62,626 nucleotides of DNA from Acidocella aminolytica 101 = DSM 11237 (GTDB lineage Bacteria; Pseudomonadota; Alphaproteobacteria; Acetobacterales; Acetobacteraceae), in assembly GCF_900129125.1 (NCBI RefSeq), contig NZ_FQVJ01000024.1, positions 1 through 62,626 on the forward strand, in the 5' to 3' direction. The position numbers and the translations under genes were made by a program. Below are positions 43,328 to 53,163 of this stretch, in pieces. The number at the start of each line of letters is the position of its first letter. The stretch's first letter is position 1. Below the pieces are notes generated by a model. It had not been told where the DNA came from and did no database searches. It saw only the letters and a program-made list of their open reading frames with translations.

Positions 43328-44353
43328 ATGATAAACATGACCGGCCATCACAGTCTGAATCGCCGCGCTTTGTTAACTGCCCCCGCGCTGTTCGCGGCGC
43401 TTCCCCAGTTCGCGCGCGCAACCTCGCAAACGACAGCCATAGATATCCCGATCTGCATCGTGCTGAACTCCGGTGGCGCGACGGTTTCCATCATCGACAT
43501 GGCAACACGGCGCGTCCTGCGCGAGGAACCTACCTTCCGCGAGCCGAGCCACTGGGCACTGACGCCCGACCGCAAGAAGCTCCTGATCGCCGATGCCTCG
43601 GGCAACGCACTGTTCTTCCTCGACCCCGTCACGGGCAAGGAACTCGGCCACAAGCTGATCCCCGACCCCTACCAGCTCTGGTTCAGCCCGGATGGCAAAT
43701 TTCTGACCATCAATTGCCTCCGGCTCAACCATGTGGATATCTACCACGCCGACAAGCTGACGCTGGCGAAGCGCTTCCGCGTTGGCTCGATGCCCAGCCA
43801 TCTCAGCTACACGCCGGATTCCCACACGGTGTTCTGTTCGATGCAGGATTCCGGCACCCTCGTCGCCATCGACCTCGCGACGATGACCGAACGCTGGCAC
43901 GCCAAGGTCGGCAAGACGCCGGCCGGCGTGTTCTGGCATGATGGCGTCGTGCTGGTCGGCATCATGGGTAGCGACAACGTCGCGGTAGTCGACCCCGCCA
44001 ACGGCAGGCTGCTCCGCCGTGTCGTCACCGACAAGGGGGCGCACAATTTATTCCTCACGCCGGATCGCAAGCATATCTACGTCACCAACCGCGTCGCCGG
44101 CTCGCTCTCGGTGCTCGATGCGAAAAGCCTCGGTGTGGTGAAACACATCCAGATGCCGGGCGGGCCGGACGATATCTGCTTCGCGCCCGACGGCAAGCTG
44201 TGGATTTCTCTGCGGTTTTCCTCCCATGTCGGCATATACGATCCCAAGACCGAGCGGATTGACCGCATCTCGGTCGGCCGCTCGCCGCACGGCATCTTCA
44301 TCTCGACGCTGCTGACCGACCAGCCGGCGCGCTCCGCAATGCGGTTGGCGTGA
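43328..44353 (+). CDS. Secreted YncE-like beta-propeller protein (second copy)
   Basis: The protein has 341 residues. A Tat-like signal (NRRALLTAPALFAALPQFARA) precedes YVTN-type blades (HIYVTNRVAGSLSVLDAKSL). It is fused head-to-tail with the next gene by a GTGA overlap. A distant relative lies beside merR at 4141. Linkage to a TlpA thioredoxin suggests a periplasmic role in metal stress. Confidence 0.7.
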   Translation: MINMTGHHSLNRRALLTAPALFAALPQFARATSQTTAIDIPICIVLNSGGATVSIIDMATRRVLREEPTFREPSHWALTPDRKKLLIADASGNALFFLDPVTGKELGHKLIPDPYQLWFSPDGKFLTINCLRLNHVDIYHADKLTLAKRFRVGSMPSHLSYTPDSHTVFCSMQDSGTLVAIDLATMTERWHAKVGKTPAGVFWHDGVVLVGIMGSDNVAVVDPANGRLLRRVVTDKGAHNLFLTPDRKHIYVTNRVAGSLSVLDAKSLGVVKHIQMPGGPDDICFAPDGKLWISLRFSSHVGIYDPKTERIDRISVGRSPHGIFISTLLTDQPARSAMRLA

Positions 44354-44976
44354 ATAGCGGCGATAACCGCGGACGATCAATGAAGACTATATCAAGGCGC
44401 GGTGTGCAGACTGCTATGGTCGCGACGTGCGGTATGTTTCTGTCGCGTAGTCGATTCGCCAGGGCCTCGCTGCTGCCGCCCATCCTCCATAGCAGTGCCG
44501 GACAATACATTCAGCTCCGTCCGGAACCATCTGCTCCCTCACGGCCGATCGAGACCAGGGGCGGCAGCCTGATCGATTTCGCGAGCTACCGGGGTAAGGT
44601 CGTTCTCGTCAATTTCTGGGCGACCTGGTGCGCACCCTGCGTCTATGAAATGCCGTCGCTGGACCGGCTGGCATCGAGCGGTAACACAGATCTGGTCGTG
44701 CTACCTATTGCGGTCGCCGATGGCGGAAGGCCGGTGGTGGAGGCGTTCTATCATCGGCTCGGCCTCACCCATCTCGGCGTCTACGTCGATCCCGACCAGC
44801 AGATCGGTTTCTTCTACGAGAAGAATCCCGGCCACGGAATGTTCCCGCTCTATGCGCTTCCTGTCACCTATTTCATTGACCCGCGCGGACAGATAGCCGG
44901 GTATGTGCCAGGGGTCGCACAATGGAACTCACCGCAGGCTGCGGCGTTGATTCGGTATCTCGCTGCAACGGGATAG
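44350..44976 (+). CDS. TlpA-like periplasmic thioredoxin
   Basis: The protein has 208 residues. An N-terminal twin-arginine-like signal (ISRRGVQTAMVATCGMFLS) leads to a TlpA fold with FWATWCAPC near 94 and the cis-Pro loop LPVTYFID. The GTG at 44350 overlaps the previous stop; an ATG at 44380 is possible. It would reduce periplasmic disulfides, perhaps of copper proteins. Confidence 0.82.
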   Translation: MNSGDNRGRSMKTISRRGVQTAMVATCGMFLSRSRFARASLLPPILHSSAGQYIQLRPEPSAPSRPIETRGGSLIDFASYRGKVVLVNFWATWCAPCVYEMPSLDRLASSGNTDLVVLPIAVADGGRPVVEAFYHRLGLTHLGVYVDPDQQIGFFYEKNPGHGMFPLYALPVTYFIDPRGQIAGYVPGVAQWNSPQAAALIRYLAATG

Positions 44977-44989
44977 CCGAAATCGGCCG

Positions 44990-45871
44990 TCATCGCGTGT
45001 GGATTTTCTGCAAATTCACAGCCAGCGTCGCCGCTGTCAGCTTGCCGACATAGATCGCCTTGATGATGCCACGGCGGCCAACGAAAATCGTGGTTGGAAC
45101 GGCGAAGCCGCCTGTGCGGGCGAAAAGCGCTGTCGATGGCGATTTTGCCTGATTGCCCGCGGCATCGGTGGGATCTACCCAGATGGGGTAGCTGACCGGT
45201 GTCTGCCCGAGAAATGCCTGAACCCGCGATGCGGGCTCGGCGAGATCCACGCCGACCAGCGCGAATTTACCATGTCCTTCGCGGGCGTAAGTGCGGCTGA
45301 GGAGAGGCATTTCCTCGCGACAGGGCAGGCACCAGGTCGCCCAGATATTGATGACCGCCGGGCCGCCCCGCAATTCCGCAAGGTTGACCTGTCGCCCGCC
45401 AACGGTGACGAAACCGGAATGCGGCAAGCGGCTCCCTACCCGGAGCTGATCGGCCGGGCCGAATTGGCCGATCATTGCCAGCGACGCGATGTATAGAGCC
45501 GACAGCGGTACGCCGATGGCGCTGATCAGACGCACCTGCTGCGGCGAAAGCCCACCTCGCCATATCGCCCATCCGAGATAGAGAATCGCGAAGACGAAGC
45601 CGCCCCATATGGTATAGCCAGTCTGCCAGAAATAGAACGCATTGAGAAAATGCGGGCGATAAGCGGAAAAATGCTCGCCGACATAGACGAAGCGGGCGCC
45701 GACGACACCCGCCACGAACATCCGCTCCACCTGCCCGCCGAGTGCAGTATCGCCGCCACCCCAGCGCCGGCCTAAACGGTTAGTCAGCCAGACCATCAGC
45801 ACCGCGAAGACCAGCAGGGCGAGGCGCGGAGTCTGGATCAGCAGGCCTCCGAGGCTTATGACGGGCGGCAT
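44990..45871 (-). CDS. Fusion of an Lgt-like membrane domain with a TlpA thioredoxin
   Basis: The protein has 293 residues. About 1-135 form four membrane helices that resemble prolipoprotein diacylglyceryl transferase (VVGARFVYVGEHF, then YTIWGGFVF) but lack its HGGxxG and GRxxNFxNxE catalytic motifs. A TlpA domain follows with WATWCLPC near 183. The Lgt-like part probably serves as a membrane anchor or electron conduit. It runs in the minus-strand group with the methyltransferase-like and DsbD genes. Confidence 0.75.
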   Translation of the reverse strand: MPPVISLGGLLIQTPRLALLVFAVLMVWLTNRLGRRWGGGDTALGGQVERMFVAGVVGARFVYVGEHFSAYRPHFLNAFYFWQTGYTIWGGFVFAILYLGWAIWRGGLSPQQVRLISAIGVPLSALYIASLAMIGQFGPADQLRVGSRLPHSGFVTVGGRQVNLAELRGGPAVINIWATWCLPCREEMPLLSRTYAREGHGKFALVGVDLAEPASRVQAFLGQTPVSYPIWVDPTDAAGNQAKSPSTALFARTGGFAVPTTIFVGRRGIIKAIYVGKLTAATLAVNLQKIHTR

Positions 45872-45872
45872 G

Positions 45873-46736
45873 CTATTTGTTGCCAGCCTCGGCCGGCTTG
45901 ACGAATTTCAGCGTCATGTCGTCGGCGGGGCCGATCGCCTCGTATTTGGAACGATCCTTGGCGCCTTTCATCAGCATGGGCGGCAAGTTGAAGACAGGAA
46001 TATTACGCGGGTCTTTAGGATTGGCGCTGATCTCCGAGGTGGCCACGAGCCGAAAACCGGCACGTTCGGCCTGCCGGATGACGAATGCCTGCGGCAGCCT
46101 GGCGAGCTTGAAGCTCTGGGTAATCGGCATCGAATTCGGTGCCCGATGCGCGACCACACCGAGAATGCCACCGGGTTTCAACGTCTGAAACGCGTTGCGG
46201 AAGAAGCGGTCAATGATCACATCCGTTACGTCACCATGCACGTTCTCGTACATGAAATCGTGCATGTTAAGGAACGTCAGGATCATATTGGCGGAGTCCG
46301 GTGCGCCAAGCGCCATGTAGGACGGTGGTTCGAAGGGCTCGAGCCTGATGCGGCCGTAGACTGCCGGATCCGACGCCAGCTTCCGCTGGTAGGCGATCGC
46401 TCCCTTCCGCATGAAGGGGTTGGGGCTGCTGGCTGCTGGTGTCGCTTCGATCAGGGTGCCGTGATCGCGCAGGAAGGGGGCGAGGATCTCAGTGTACCAT
46501 CCCGCGCCCGGCAGAACCTCGACCACCCGCATGTCGGGACGGATGCCGAAAAATTCGAGGGTTTTCAAAGGATGGCGATAGCGGTCGCGCTTGACGAAAG
46601 CGGGCGTCCGCTGCGGACCTTGGATCGCCTTCACGAGCGCATCCTGCACCGCGGGGGGCGTCGCTGCCGCTGCCGGTTTCGTGAGGCCGGCCGCCAGCGG
46701 CAACAGGACCGCCAAGGCTAAGAACGATTTTTTCAC
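45873..46736 (-). CDS. Exported methyltransferase-like protein
   Basis: The protein has 287 residues. A Sec signal (about 1-24, ending PAAAA) precedes a Rossmann-type methyltransferase domain with motif I VVEVLPGAGWYTEIL near 73 and TLKPGGILGVVAH. Proteins of this kind (COG4798-like) carry signal peptides although SAM is cytoplasmic, so the reaction is unclear. It lies one base from the Lgt-TlpA gene. Confidence 0.7.
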   Translation of the reverse strand: MKKSFLALAVLLPLAAGLTKPAAAATPPAVQDALVKAIQGPQRTPAFVKRDRYRHPLKTLEFFGIRPDMRVVEVLPGAGWYTEILAPFLRDHGTLIEATPAASSPNPFMRKGAIAYQRKLASDPAVYGRIRLEPFEPPSYMALGAPDSANMILTFLNMHDFMYENVHGDVTDVIIDRFFRNAFQTLKPGGILGVVAHRAPNSMPITQSFKLARLPQAFVIRQAERAGFRLVATSEISANPKDPRNIPVFNLPPMLMKGAKDRSKYEAIGPADDMTLKFVKPAEAGNK

Positions 46737-46767
46737 AGCATACTCCCTGATTTGCCAAAGGAACGAA

Positions 46768-47349
46768 CTAGGAATGATGGGGCAGATTCGATGTCAGCGT
46801 GGCCGGCGGCAGGCAGATGCCCTTGTCGCTGCACGACTGCACCGTTACCGCCAAGATAAGGCGTCCGGCTGCCTTGAACCGATCCTGCGCTTGTCGTGAA
46901 AGCAGCGCTTTCAGGACGGTGCCGTCATCGTAGACGCGGATCGCCGTGCCTTGCAGGACGATATGGCTGTTCCGCCCGCGCGGGTAAGCGATGTCGAGCG
47001 CTACCGGCTTTCCCGCGATCGACACCTTCTCAACGGTTGGGATCAGAAAGGGTAAGGAGGCCGGGTTGGCGTTCACATGCCAGCCTTTCCGGATGTCGAG
47101 GCGAACCATCACGGCAGAAGACGCCGCCTGCCCGCCGGCCGGTTCGATCCGCGCGGTGATGCGGACTTTGTCGGCACTGCTCGGCATGTGAAAGCCACCG
47201 TTCCTGTCGCTGGATTTTGGTGCGGCGCCCACAGCGCCGGGTTGCGTTCGGGCTTCGCCGGAACGCGCACGCGAGGCGTATCTGCCTCCCGCGACGATGG
47301 CGAAGACGGCGACGATCGTCGTAACCAAATACCAATGTTTTCGTGTCAT
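46768..47349 (-). CDS. DsbD N-terminal (alpha) domain protein
   Basis: The protein has 193 residues. A membrane anchor (about 7-22) precedes an immunoglobulin-like domain ending with the redox pair VQSCSDKGICLPP. It corresponds to the periplasmic alpha domain of DsbD, here as a separate gene. It overlaps the transmembrane DsbD gene by four bases, so the two form a split DsbD. Confidence 0.8.
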   Translation of the reverse strand: MTRKHWYLVTTIVAVFAIVAGGRYASRARSGEARTQPGAVGAAPKSSDRNGGFHMPSSADKVRITARIEPAGGQAASSAVMVRLDIRKGWHVNANPASLPFLIPTVEKVSIAGKPVALDIAYPRGRNSHIVLQGTAIRVYDDGTVLKALLSRQAQDRFKAAGRLILAVTVQSCSDKGICLPPATLTSNLPHHS

Positions 47350-48548
47350 CCGCTGATACCCGCGCGATCATGGGTGCTGCGATCGATGGCTCTGACCAAG
47401 GTGGCGGCGGTGAACAGGCCCCGGAATATCCGTGTGATTTTACCTTCCGGATCGCGGATTTCAGCAAATGGCAGGCCGTCGCCGCCATCCTTTACCAGAA
47501 GCCTCTCGAAAGCCTGGTTCGGCCGGGTCAGATCGACCCGCAGAGCGACGAGATGCCGCCGTCGAGCCGCCTGCACCACGGCGGCGTCGACATAGACGGT
47601 TTTTTCCAGGATCTTGCAGTTGATGCACCACGCGGCGGTGAACTCCACCAGCGCGGGGCGATGCGCACGCCGCGCCGCCACAAGCCGCGCTTCCGTGAAG
47701 GGCTGCCAATGCAGCGGGCCGCCTTGCGTCGGCATGAGCAGGCCGCCGGCAAAGGCGGTCGACAAGCCCAGAATCACGGTGCTGACCGCGACAACCCGAA
47801 CCGCCCAGCCGCCGCGCCGCACGATGGCGATTCCCGCCCAGAGTACGAGGCCGAGAGCCCAGGCCCACCATAGCCACAGGGTTATTTCCGGGGAAAGCAG
47901 ACTCTGTGTGAAGAAAACCGCGCCGGCAAGGAGCAGAAACGCGAGGGCCTGACGAAGCCGGCGGGACCATTCGCCGGCTTTGGGCAGGTGGTCGAGCAGA
48001 GATGGGCGCAGAAGAATCACGACATACGGAAAGGCGAGCCCGAGGCCGACGCATAGAAATACCGCGACCAGAACCGCCGGCGCCTGTGTGATGGCGAAGG
48101 CCAGAACCCCGCCGAGAAAGGGGCCGGTGCAAGGCGTGGATAGAATGGCGGCCAAGATTCCGGATATCAGCGGTTCCATATGCCGCCCGCCGCCGAGGCG
48201 ATAGGCGAAGGTCGGAACCGGCATGTCGATATCGAAGAAGATCATCGCCGCGAATCCGGCCATCAGCGCGACGAGGAACGCGATGACCGCCGGCGACTGG
48301 AACAGGGCGCCCCAGGTCCAGTGCATCAGAGCGCTGGCAGAACCGATCGCGAGGAAGAACAGCAAGGTTCCCGAGAGGAAAGCAATAGCCGCTTCCAGCC
48401 GATGCCGGGGCGCAGCGCCGGCATGATGGATGATCGTGCGTATTTTTAACGGAATAACCGGCAGGACGCAGGGCGTTAGATTGAGCAGAGCGCCAGCCAG
48501 AAAGGCCAGCGCGAGTTCACCAGGAAGACCGATGGCTGATGTCGGCAT
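47346..48548 (-). CDS. DsbD-like transmembrane (beta) plus thioredoxin (gamma) protein
   Basis: The protein has 400 residues with about eight membrane helices. Cysteine motifs are NLTPCVLPV near 25 and STPCTGPFLGG. A C-terminal thioredoxin domain has FTAAWCINCK near 309. It passes electrons from cytoplasmic thioredoxin to periplasmic partners, including the alpha domain encoded next. It lies 12 bases after the oxidase gene. Confidence 0.85.
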   Translation of the reverse strand: MPTSAIGLPGELALAFLAGALLNLTPCVLPVIPLKIRTIIHHAGAAPRHRLEAAIAFLSGTLLFFLAIGSASALMHWTWGALFQSPAVIAFLVALMAGFAAMIFFDIDMPVPTFAYRLGGGRHMEPLISGILAAILSTPCTGPFLGGVLAFAITQAPAVLVAVFLCVGLGLAFPYVVILLRPSLLDHLPKAGEWSRRLRQALAFLLLAGAVFFTQSLLSPEITLWLWWAWALGLVLWAGIAIVRRGGWAVRVVAVSTVILGLSTAFAGGLLMPTQGGPLHWQPFTEARLVAARRAHRPALVEFTAAWCINCKILEKTVYVDAAVVQAARRRHLVALRVDLTRPNQAFERLLVKDGGDGLPFAEIRDPEGKITRIFRGLFTAATLVRAIDRSTHDRAGISG

Positions 48549-48560
48549 ATCAGCCTGTTC

Positions 48561-50081
48561 CTAGACCCTGATGCTGTCATAGCGGACCTCGGTCATCATA
48601 CCCGTCATCATGTGGTAGAGATTGTGGCAATGGAGCGGCCAACGTCCAGGGTTGTTGGCATCGAAGGCAATCCGCACGCTGCCCATCATCGGCGTAACCA
48701 GCACGGTGTCTCGCACAGCCCCATGGATCGGCCGACCATTCACCGCGATGACCTGGAACGTGTGACCGTGTAGGTGCATCGGGTGCGCCATCGTCGAATG
48801 GTTGACCATCTCGATTTCCACGCGCTGGCCCTTCTGGAGCATCAACGGCGTGATATGAGGCCAGTATTCCCCATTCAGTGACCAGGAATAGGGCTTCATA
48901 CCGCCCGCAAGGACCATCCGGTGCACAAGATCGGGCTTGCGGGGCGGAAGCGGCGCGCGTGCGATCAACCGCGTCTCCAGAGAATTGTCGATCGGTTGCA
49001 TCTTGTCGAGCCCAGTTTCCTCGATGCGAGGAATCGATGCCCCAGGTGTTGCCAGCACGATTCCGGTGCGCCGCCGTGTACCTTCCAGCCGCGCCAGAAT
49101 CGGGAACGAGCCAGCATTTGGCAGGTCAACCAGGATGTCGAGCCGCTGCGCGATTGCCAGAGGAAAGCGCCGGCCCGCCACCGGGTACACCGGGTGACCG
49201 TCAACCGCCACCACATGACCGGCCAACGCGCCTAAATCGACCCAGAACTGGCTAGATGAAGCCCCATTGATAATTCTGAGCCGGACGCGCCCCGATTTTT
49301 CCACCCGAACAATTTCGGGGTCGCGCAAAGTGCGATCGTTCGCCAGAAAAGCGTCATAGTCGATGTCGTTCAGGTCCATCTTCATGCCACCCATGGATCC
49401 CATCCCGTTTTTCTTCGGCATGGTGCCCATACTCTGCATGCCTTGCATCATGCCCATCGCATTTTCGCCCGATACCTGTGGTGATGAAGATGCGGAGACG
49501 TTTTCGCTCGTAGTGGCCAAAACGTGTATTTGGGAAAGTGTTTGGCCGGTCAGGCCGGCCAGCAGCTCGTCAGGAGCCGTAAAGCTGAAATCATGCAGCA
49601 TGAGCACGATCTCCTGGCGATCCTCGCGGAGTTCGATCGCATCGCGTACGATCAGCGGCGCCGTCATCAGGCTTTGTTCTTGCAGGCCTTGATGTGAATG
49701 CATCCAATAGGTCCCTGGGATTGGCGCGTAGTTGTAAGCGCGTGTAGCCGCCGGGGCGAGCGGTGGAGTCTGTGGCCAGGGAAAGCCGTCCTGGGTCCAT
49801 GGCGGGAGCTGACCGTGCCAATGGATGATCGTGTGATCGGCGGTCTGATTAGCGAGCTCGACCTGGAACCGCTCGCCTGGCGCTAAAGTAAGGCCAGGGC
49901 GCCCAGCCCCATCGGATAAACGAAACACCTTCGCCACGCGACCGTTCACCTCCAGGCTGCGTGTGTCCGCGATCAGCCGGCGCCTAGGCTGGATGGCTGT
50001 AGCGGCATGGGCACCAACCGCGCTAATCGCACCCAGTGTCAGGCCACCAGCGATAAGATCACGACGATAGACTATCGTCAT
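48561..50081 (-). CDS. Multicopper oxidase (periplasmic Cu(I) oxidase)
   Basis: The protein has 506 residues. A Tat-type signal (YRRDLIAGGLTLGAISAVGA) is followed by three cupredoxin domains. Copper ligand motifs are HWHG, YWMHSHQG, HPMHLHGH and LHCHNLYHMM. A Met-rich insertion (about 205-236, GMMQGMQSMG and GMGSMGGMKM) suits Cu(I) capture. It should detoxify copper by oxidising Cu(I). A decayed fragment of a similar gene lies at 1141-1220. Confidence 0.92.
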   Translation of the reverse strand: MTIVYRRDLIAGGLTLGAISAVGAHAATAIQPRRRLIADTRSLEVNGRVAKVFRLSDGAGRPGLTLAPGERFQVELANQTADHTIIHWHGQLPPWTQDGFPWPQTPPLAPAATRAYNYAPIPGTYWMHSHQGLQEQSLMTAPLIVRDAIELREDRQEIVLMLHDFSFTAPDELLAGLTGQTLSQIHVLATTSENVSASSSPQVSGENAMGMMQGMQSMGTMPKKNGMGSMGGMKMDLNDIDYDAFLANDRTLRDPEIVRVEKSGRVRLRIINGASSSQFWVDLGALAGHVVAVDGHPVYPVAGRRFPLAIAQRLDILVDLPNAGSFPILARLEGTRRRTGIVLATPGASIPRIEETGLDKMQPIDNSLETRLIARAPLPPRKPDLVHRMVLAGGMKPYSWSLNGEYWPHITPLMLQKGQRVEIEMVNHSTMAHPMHLHGHTFQVIAVNGRPIHGAVRDTVLVTPMMGSVRIAFDANNPGRWPLHCHNLYHMMTGMMTEVRYDSIRV

Positions 50082-50212
50082 TTTTTCATCCTTGCTCGTA
50101 ATTTACGCAGATTTCTCGATGACAGACATGCCAAAACAGCTTGCATATGGGGCGAACCATACGTTCGGTTCTGCCGCCGCAGAGGCGATCAGCTATCCCT
50201 TAGATCATTCGA

Positions 50213-50413
50213 TCAATGGATTTTGTAACCTTCGTCCTCGATGGCCTTGATCACGGCCTCAGTTGGGATTGTCTCCGTATCGCCACCGATTTTGACAATG
50301 CCCTGATCGAGATCGACCGCGACATTCGCGCCGGGAACAATTTTCTGAACGGCTTGAGTCACGGCCCGGACACAGTGGCCACATGTCATGCCGGCGACTT
50401 TAAATTCGAGCAT
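50213..50413 (-). CDS. copZ: CopZ-like copper chaperone
   Basis: The protein has 66 residues, a single HMA domain with GMTCGHC at about 8-14. The ATG at 50413 has ACGGAG seven bases upstream, better than the ATG six codons earlier. It delivers Cu(I) to the ATPase encoded divergently. Its promoter (50474-50504) shows the CueR signature. Confidence 0.9.
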   Translation of the reverse strand: MLEFKVAGMTCGHCVRAVTQAVQKIVPGANVAVDLDQGIVKIGGDTETIPTEAVIKAIEDEGYKIH

Positions 50414-50473
50414 CACTAAACTCCGTTTCATTCGAGCGTCATGTTCTTAGAAATTGGGTTCACGCACGAGACT

Positions 50474-50504
50474 GAGATAGGCTCTACCACCATGGGAAGG
50501 TCAA
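50474..50504 (-). promoter_or_regulatory. CueR-type promoter of copZ
   Basis: Minus strand: TTGACC (50504-50499), 19-bp spacer beginning TTCCCATGG, then TATCTC (50479-50474). Spacer length and CTTCCC arm match CueR-activated promoters. Confidence 0.75.
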
Positions 50505-50532
50505 TACCCGTATGGTGCTCGCTTAAAACATC

Positions 50533-50563
50533 TTGACCTTACCATCATGGGAATCACCATATC
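50533..50563 (+). promoter_or_regulatory. CueR-type promoter of the copper ATPase operon
   Basis: TTGACC (50533-50538), a 19-bp spacer with ACC...GGG arms, then CATATC (50558-50563). It is a near-copy of the divergent copZ promoter. It rules out the ATG at 50547 as start of the ATPase. Confidence 0.75.
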
Positions 50564-50606
50564 GAAAGAGCTGTTGTTCGGCAGACGCTCGACAAGGGAG
50601 ATTATG

Positions 50607-53129
50607 ATGGATGCTAGAGACCAGATCACCAGGCCGACCTCCAAGACTCCGCCAGTCGATAACTCCATTCGGATCGATCTTGGTATCGAGGGGATGACCT
50701 GCGCGTCCTGTGTCTCGCGGGTCGAGCGGGCAATACAGCACACACCTGGCGTGGCGGCAGTTGCCGTCAATCTCAGCTCCGAACATGCGCAAGTCACGTT
50801 CGCGAGCACCGAAGCCGACATTGACGCTGTCGCTACCGCCGTTGAAAAAGCCGGGTATGCCGTGGCAAGCCGTGAGATTGAACTGGTGATTGAGGGCATG
50901 ACCTGTGCGTCTTGCGTCGGGCGCGTGGAGCGCGCGCTGGGCAAAGTACGCGGAGTTACCTCGGTCGAAGTCAATCTGGCGAATGAAACGGCGCGTGTCA
51001 GCGGAATCGGCTTGGACGATGCGACACTGATTGCTGCGGCGGAGCGCGCTGGCTACGGTGCCCGCCTGGCCGGACAGGGCATCTCGGAAGACGACACAAA
51101 ACAGCGAGAGTCACGCGCAGCGCTGGCTCATGTCGGTATCGCCGCCCTGCTGACCACACCGCTGTTCATCGTCATGATCCTGCATCTTGCCGGCAGCCCG
51201 CTTGAGTTGCCCGGTTGGGCGGAACTCGCCCTCGCCACGCCAGTGCAGTTCTGGCTCGGCGGGCGCTTCTATCGCGCCGGATGGAAGGCGGTACGAGCGG
51301 GCGCCGGCAACATGGACCTGCTTGTCGCCCTTGGCACCTCTGCTGCCTATGGGCTCAGCCTCTGGCTACTCATCCGCGCTTGGGCGACTGGAACAACACC
51401 CGCACCGCTCTATTTCGATTCCTCGACGATCGTGATCACCCTGATCCTGTTCGGAAAATGGCTAGAGGCGCGTGGTAAGCGCCAGACCGGCGAGGCATTG
51501 CGCGCGCTCACGGCACTGCGCCCGGAGCGGGCACGCCTACGTGAAGCCGACGGCAAGGAACGCGAAATCGCGGTCAACCAAGTCTCGGTAGGTGATATCG
51601 TGGTCATCAGGCCTGGCGAGCGCATCCCGGTAGACGGTGTGATCCACGAAGGCGAAAGCGCTGCCGACGAATCCATGCTGACCGGCGAGAGCCTGCCGGT
51701 GCCGAAGACGCCGGGTGACAAGGTGATCGGCGGCGCCATCAACGGCGAAGGACTGCTCGTCGTCGAAACCAGCGCGGTCGGCGCGGAATCGGCGCTCGCG
51801 CGCATCGTGCGCCTGGTCGAGAATGCACAGGCGGCGAAAGCACCAATCCAGAAGCTGGTCGATCGGGTCGCAGCGGTGTTCGTGCCCGTGGTGCTCGGCA
51901 TCGCCGCGGTGACGTTCCTGGCCTGGTGGCTCACGACCGGACATGTCGAGCACGCGATCCTGGCTGCCGTCGCGGTGCTGGTCATCGCCTGCCCGTGCTC
52001 GCTCGGCCTCGCCACGCCAACCGCGGTGATGGCGGGAACCGGCGTCGCGGCAAGATATGGTATTCTGATCAAGGATGCCGAGACCCTGGAAATCGCCCAC
52101 CGGATCGACACCGTGGCCTTCGACAAGACCGGTACACTGACCGAAGGTAATCCGTCGATTGTCGCGATCGACACAACGGATGGCGTCCAGGCCGAGGAAC
52201 TGCTGCGCCTTGCATCTGGAGTACAACAGGCTAGCGAGCACCCACTCGCCAAGGCCGTACGCGAGCGGGCAAAAGCCGATGGTATCCGTCCACCTCAGGC
52301 GACGGATGCACGGACGCTGCCGGGGCGCGGCATGAAAGCAACCGTCGATGGGCATGAACTGGTGATCGGTTCAAGCCGCCTGATCAAGGAAAACGGTCTC
52401 GATGCCGGTGTGCTGGGGGGCCGCGCCACCGCACTCGAGACCGAAGGACGCACCGTGTCCTGGCTGATCGAGACAGGTCCAAATCCGCGGGTTATCGGCT
52501 TGATCGGGTTCGGCGATGCGTTGAAATCCACCGCGCAGCAGGCGGTAGCATCGCTGCACCGTCAAGGGTTGCGGGTAACGATGCTGACCGGTGACAATCC
52601 GGGCAGCGCCGGGGTCGCCGCCCAGGCGCTAGGAATCGACGATGTTCAGGCCGAGATCCTGCCCGCGCACAAGGCCGAAGCGATCAAGGCGCTACGGCAT
52701 GGCGGGCGCATCGTTGCCATGGTCGGCGACGGTGTGAACGACGCGCCGGCGCTTGCCGAGGCCGATCTTGGCATCGCCCTGTCGACCGGGTCCGACGTCG
52801 CCATGCATACTGCTGGGATGACACTGATGCGTGGCGATCCCGCCCTTGTGAGCGACGCGATCGACATCTCCCGCCGCACCTTCGCCAAAATCCGCCAGGG
52901 TTTGTTCTGGGCGTTCATCTATAACGTGGTGGGTATTCCCCTTGCGGCTTTCGGCTATCTCAGCCCGGTGATCGCCGGCGCGGCCATGGCCTTCTCCAGC
53001 GTCAGTGTCGTTTCCAACGCACTGTTGCTGCGCCGCTGGAAGCCGGCAGAACGTGATGTTGCGATCGCTGCGCCAGGACCCCGCGTTCAATATGCGGGAA
53101 CCAGCCCAACAATCCGGAAAGCCGCGTGA
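50607..53129 (+). CDS. copA: Cu(I)-exporting P1B-type ATPase
   Basis: The protein has 840 residues. Two N-terminal HMA domains each have GMTCASC (about 28-34 and 98-104). The membrane motif is [15 protein letters not shown], phosphorylation site DKTGTLTEG, and hinge [15 protein letters not shown] and the [12 protein letters not shown] segment match the Cu(I) type. AAGGGAG precedes the paired ATG codons at 50604/50607. It pumps Cu(I) to the periplasm, where the multicopper oxidase acts. Confidence 0.96.
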   Translation: MDARDQITRPTSKTPPVDNSIRIDLGIEGMTCASCVSRVERAIQHTPGVAAVAVNLSSEHAQVTFASTEADIDAVATAVEKAGYAVASREIELVIEGMTCASCVGRVERALGKVRGVTSVEVNLANETARVSGIGLDDATLIAAAERAGYGARLAGQGISEDDTKQRESRAALAHVGIAALLTTPLFIVMILHLAGSPLELPGWAELALATPVQFWLGGRFYRAGWKAVRAGAGNMDLLVALGTSAAYGLSLWLLIRAWATGTTPAPLYFDSSTIVITLILFGKWLEARGKRQTGEALRALTALRPERARLREADGKEREIAVNQVSVGDIVVIRPGERIPVDGVIHEGESAADESMLTGESLPVPKTPGDKVIGGAINGEGLLVVETSAVGAESALARIVRLVENAQAAKAPIQKLVDRVAAVFVPVVLGIAAVTFLAWWLTTGHVEHAILAAVAVLVIACPCSLGLATPTAVMAGTGVAARYGILIKDAETLEIAHRIDTVAFDKTGTLTEGNPSIVAIDTTDGVQAEELLRLASGVQQASEHPLAKAVRERAKADGIRPPQATDARTLPGRGMKATVDGHELVIGSSRLIKENGLDAGVLGGRATALETEGRTVSWLIETGPNPRVIGLIGFGDALKSTAQQAVASLHRQGLRVTMLTGDNPGSAGVAAQALGIDDVQAEILPAHKAEAIKALRHGGRIVAMVGDGVNDAPALAEADLGIALSTGSDVAMHTAGMTLMRGDPALVSDAIDISRRTFAKIRQGLFWAFIYNVVGIPLAAFGYLSPVIAGAAMAFSSVSVVSNALLLRRWKPAERDVAIAAPGPRVQYAGTSPTIRKAA

Positions 53130-53163
53130 AATTTTCTGCATTCTCCACAAGAGAGAGGCCATT

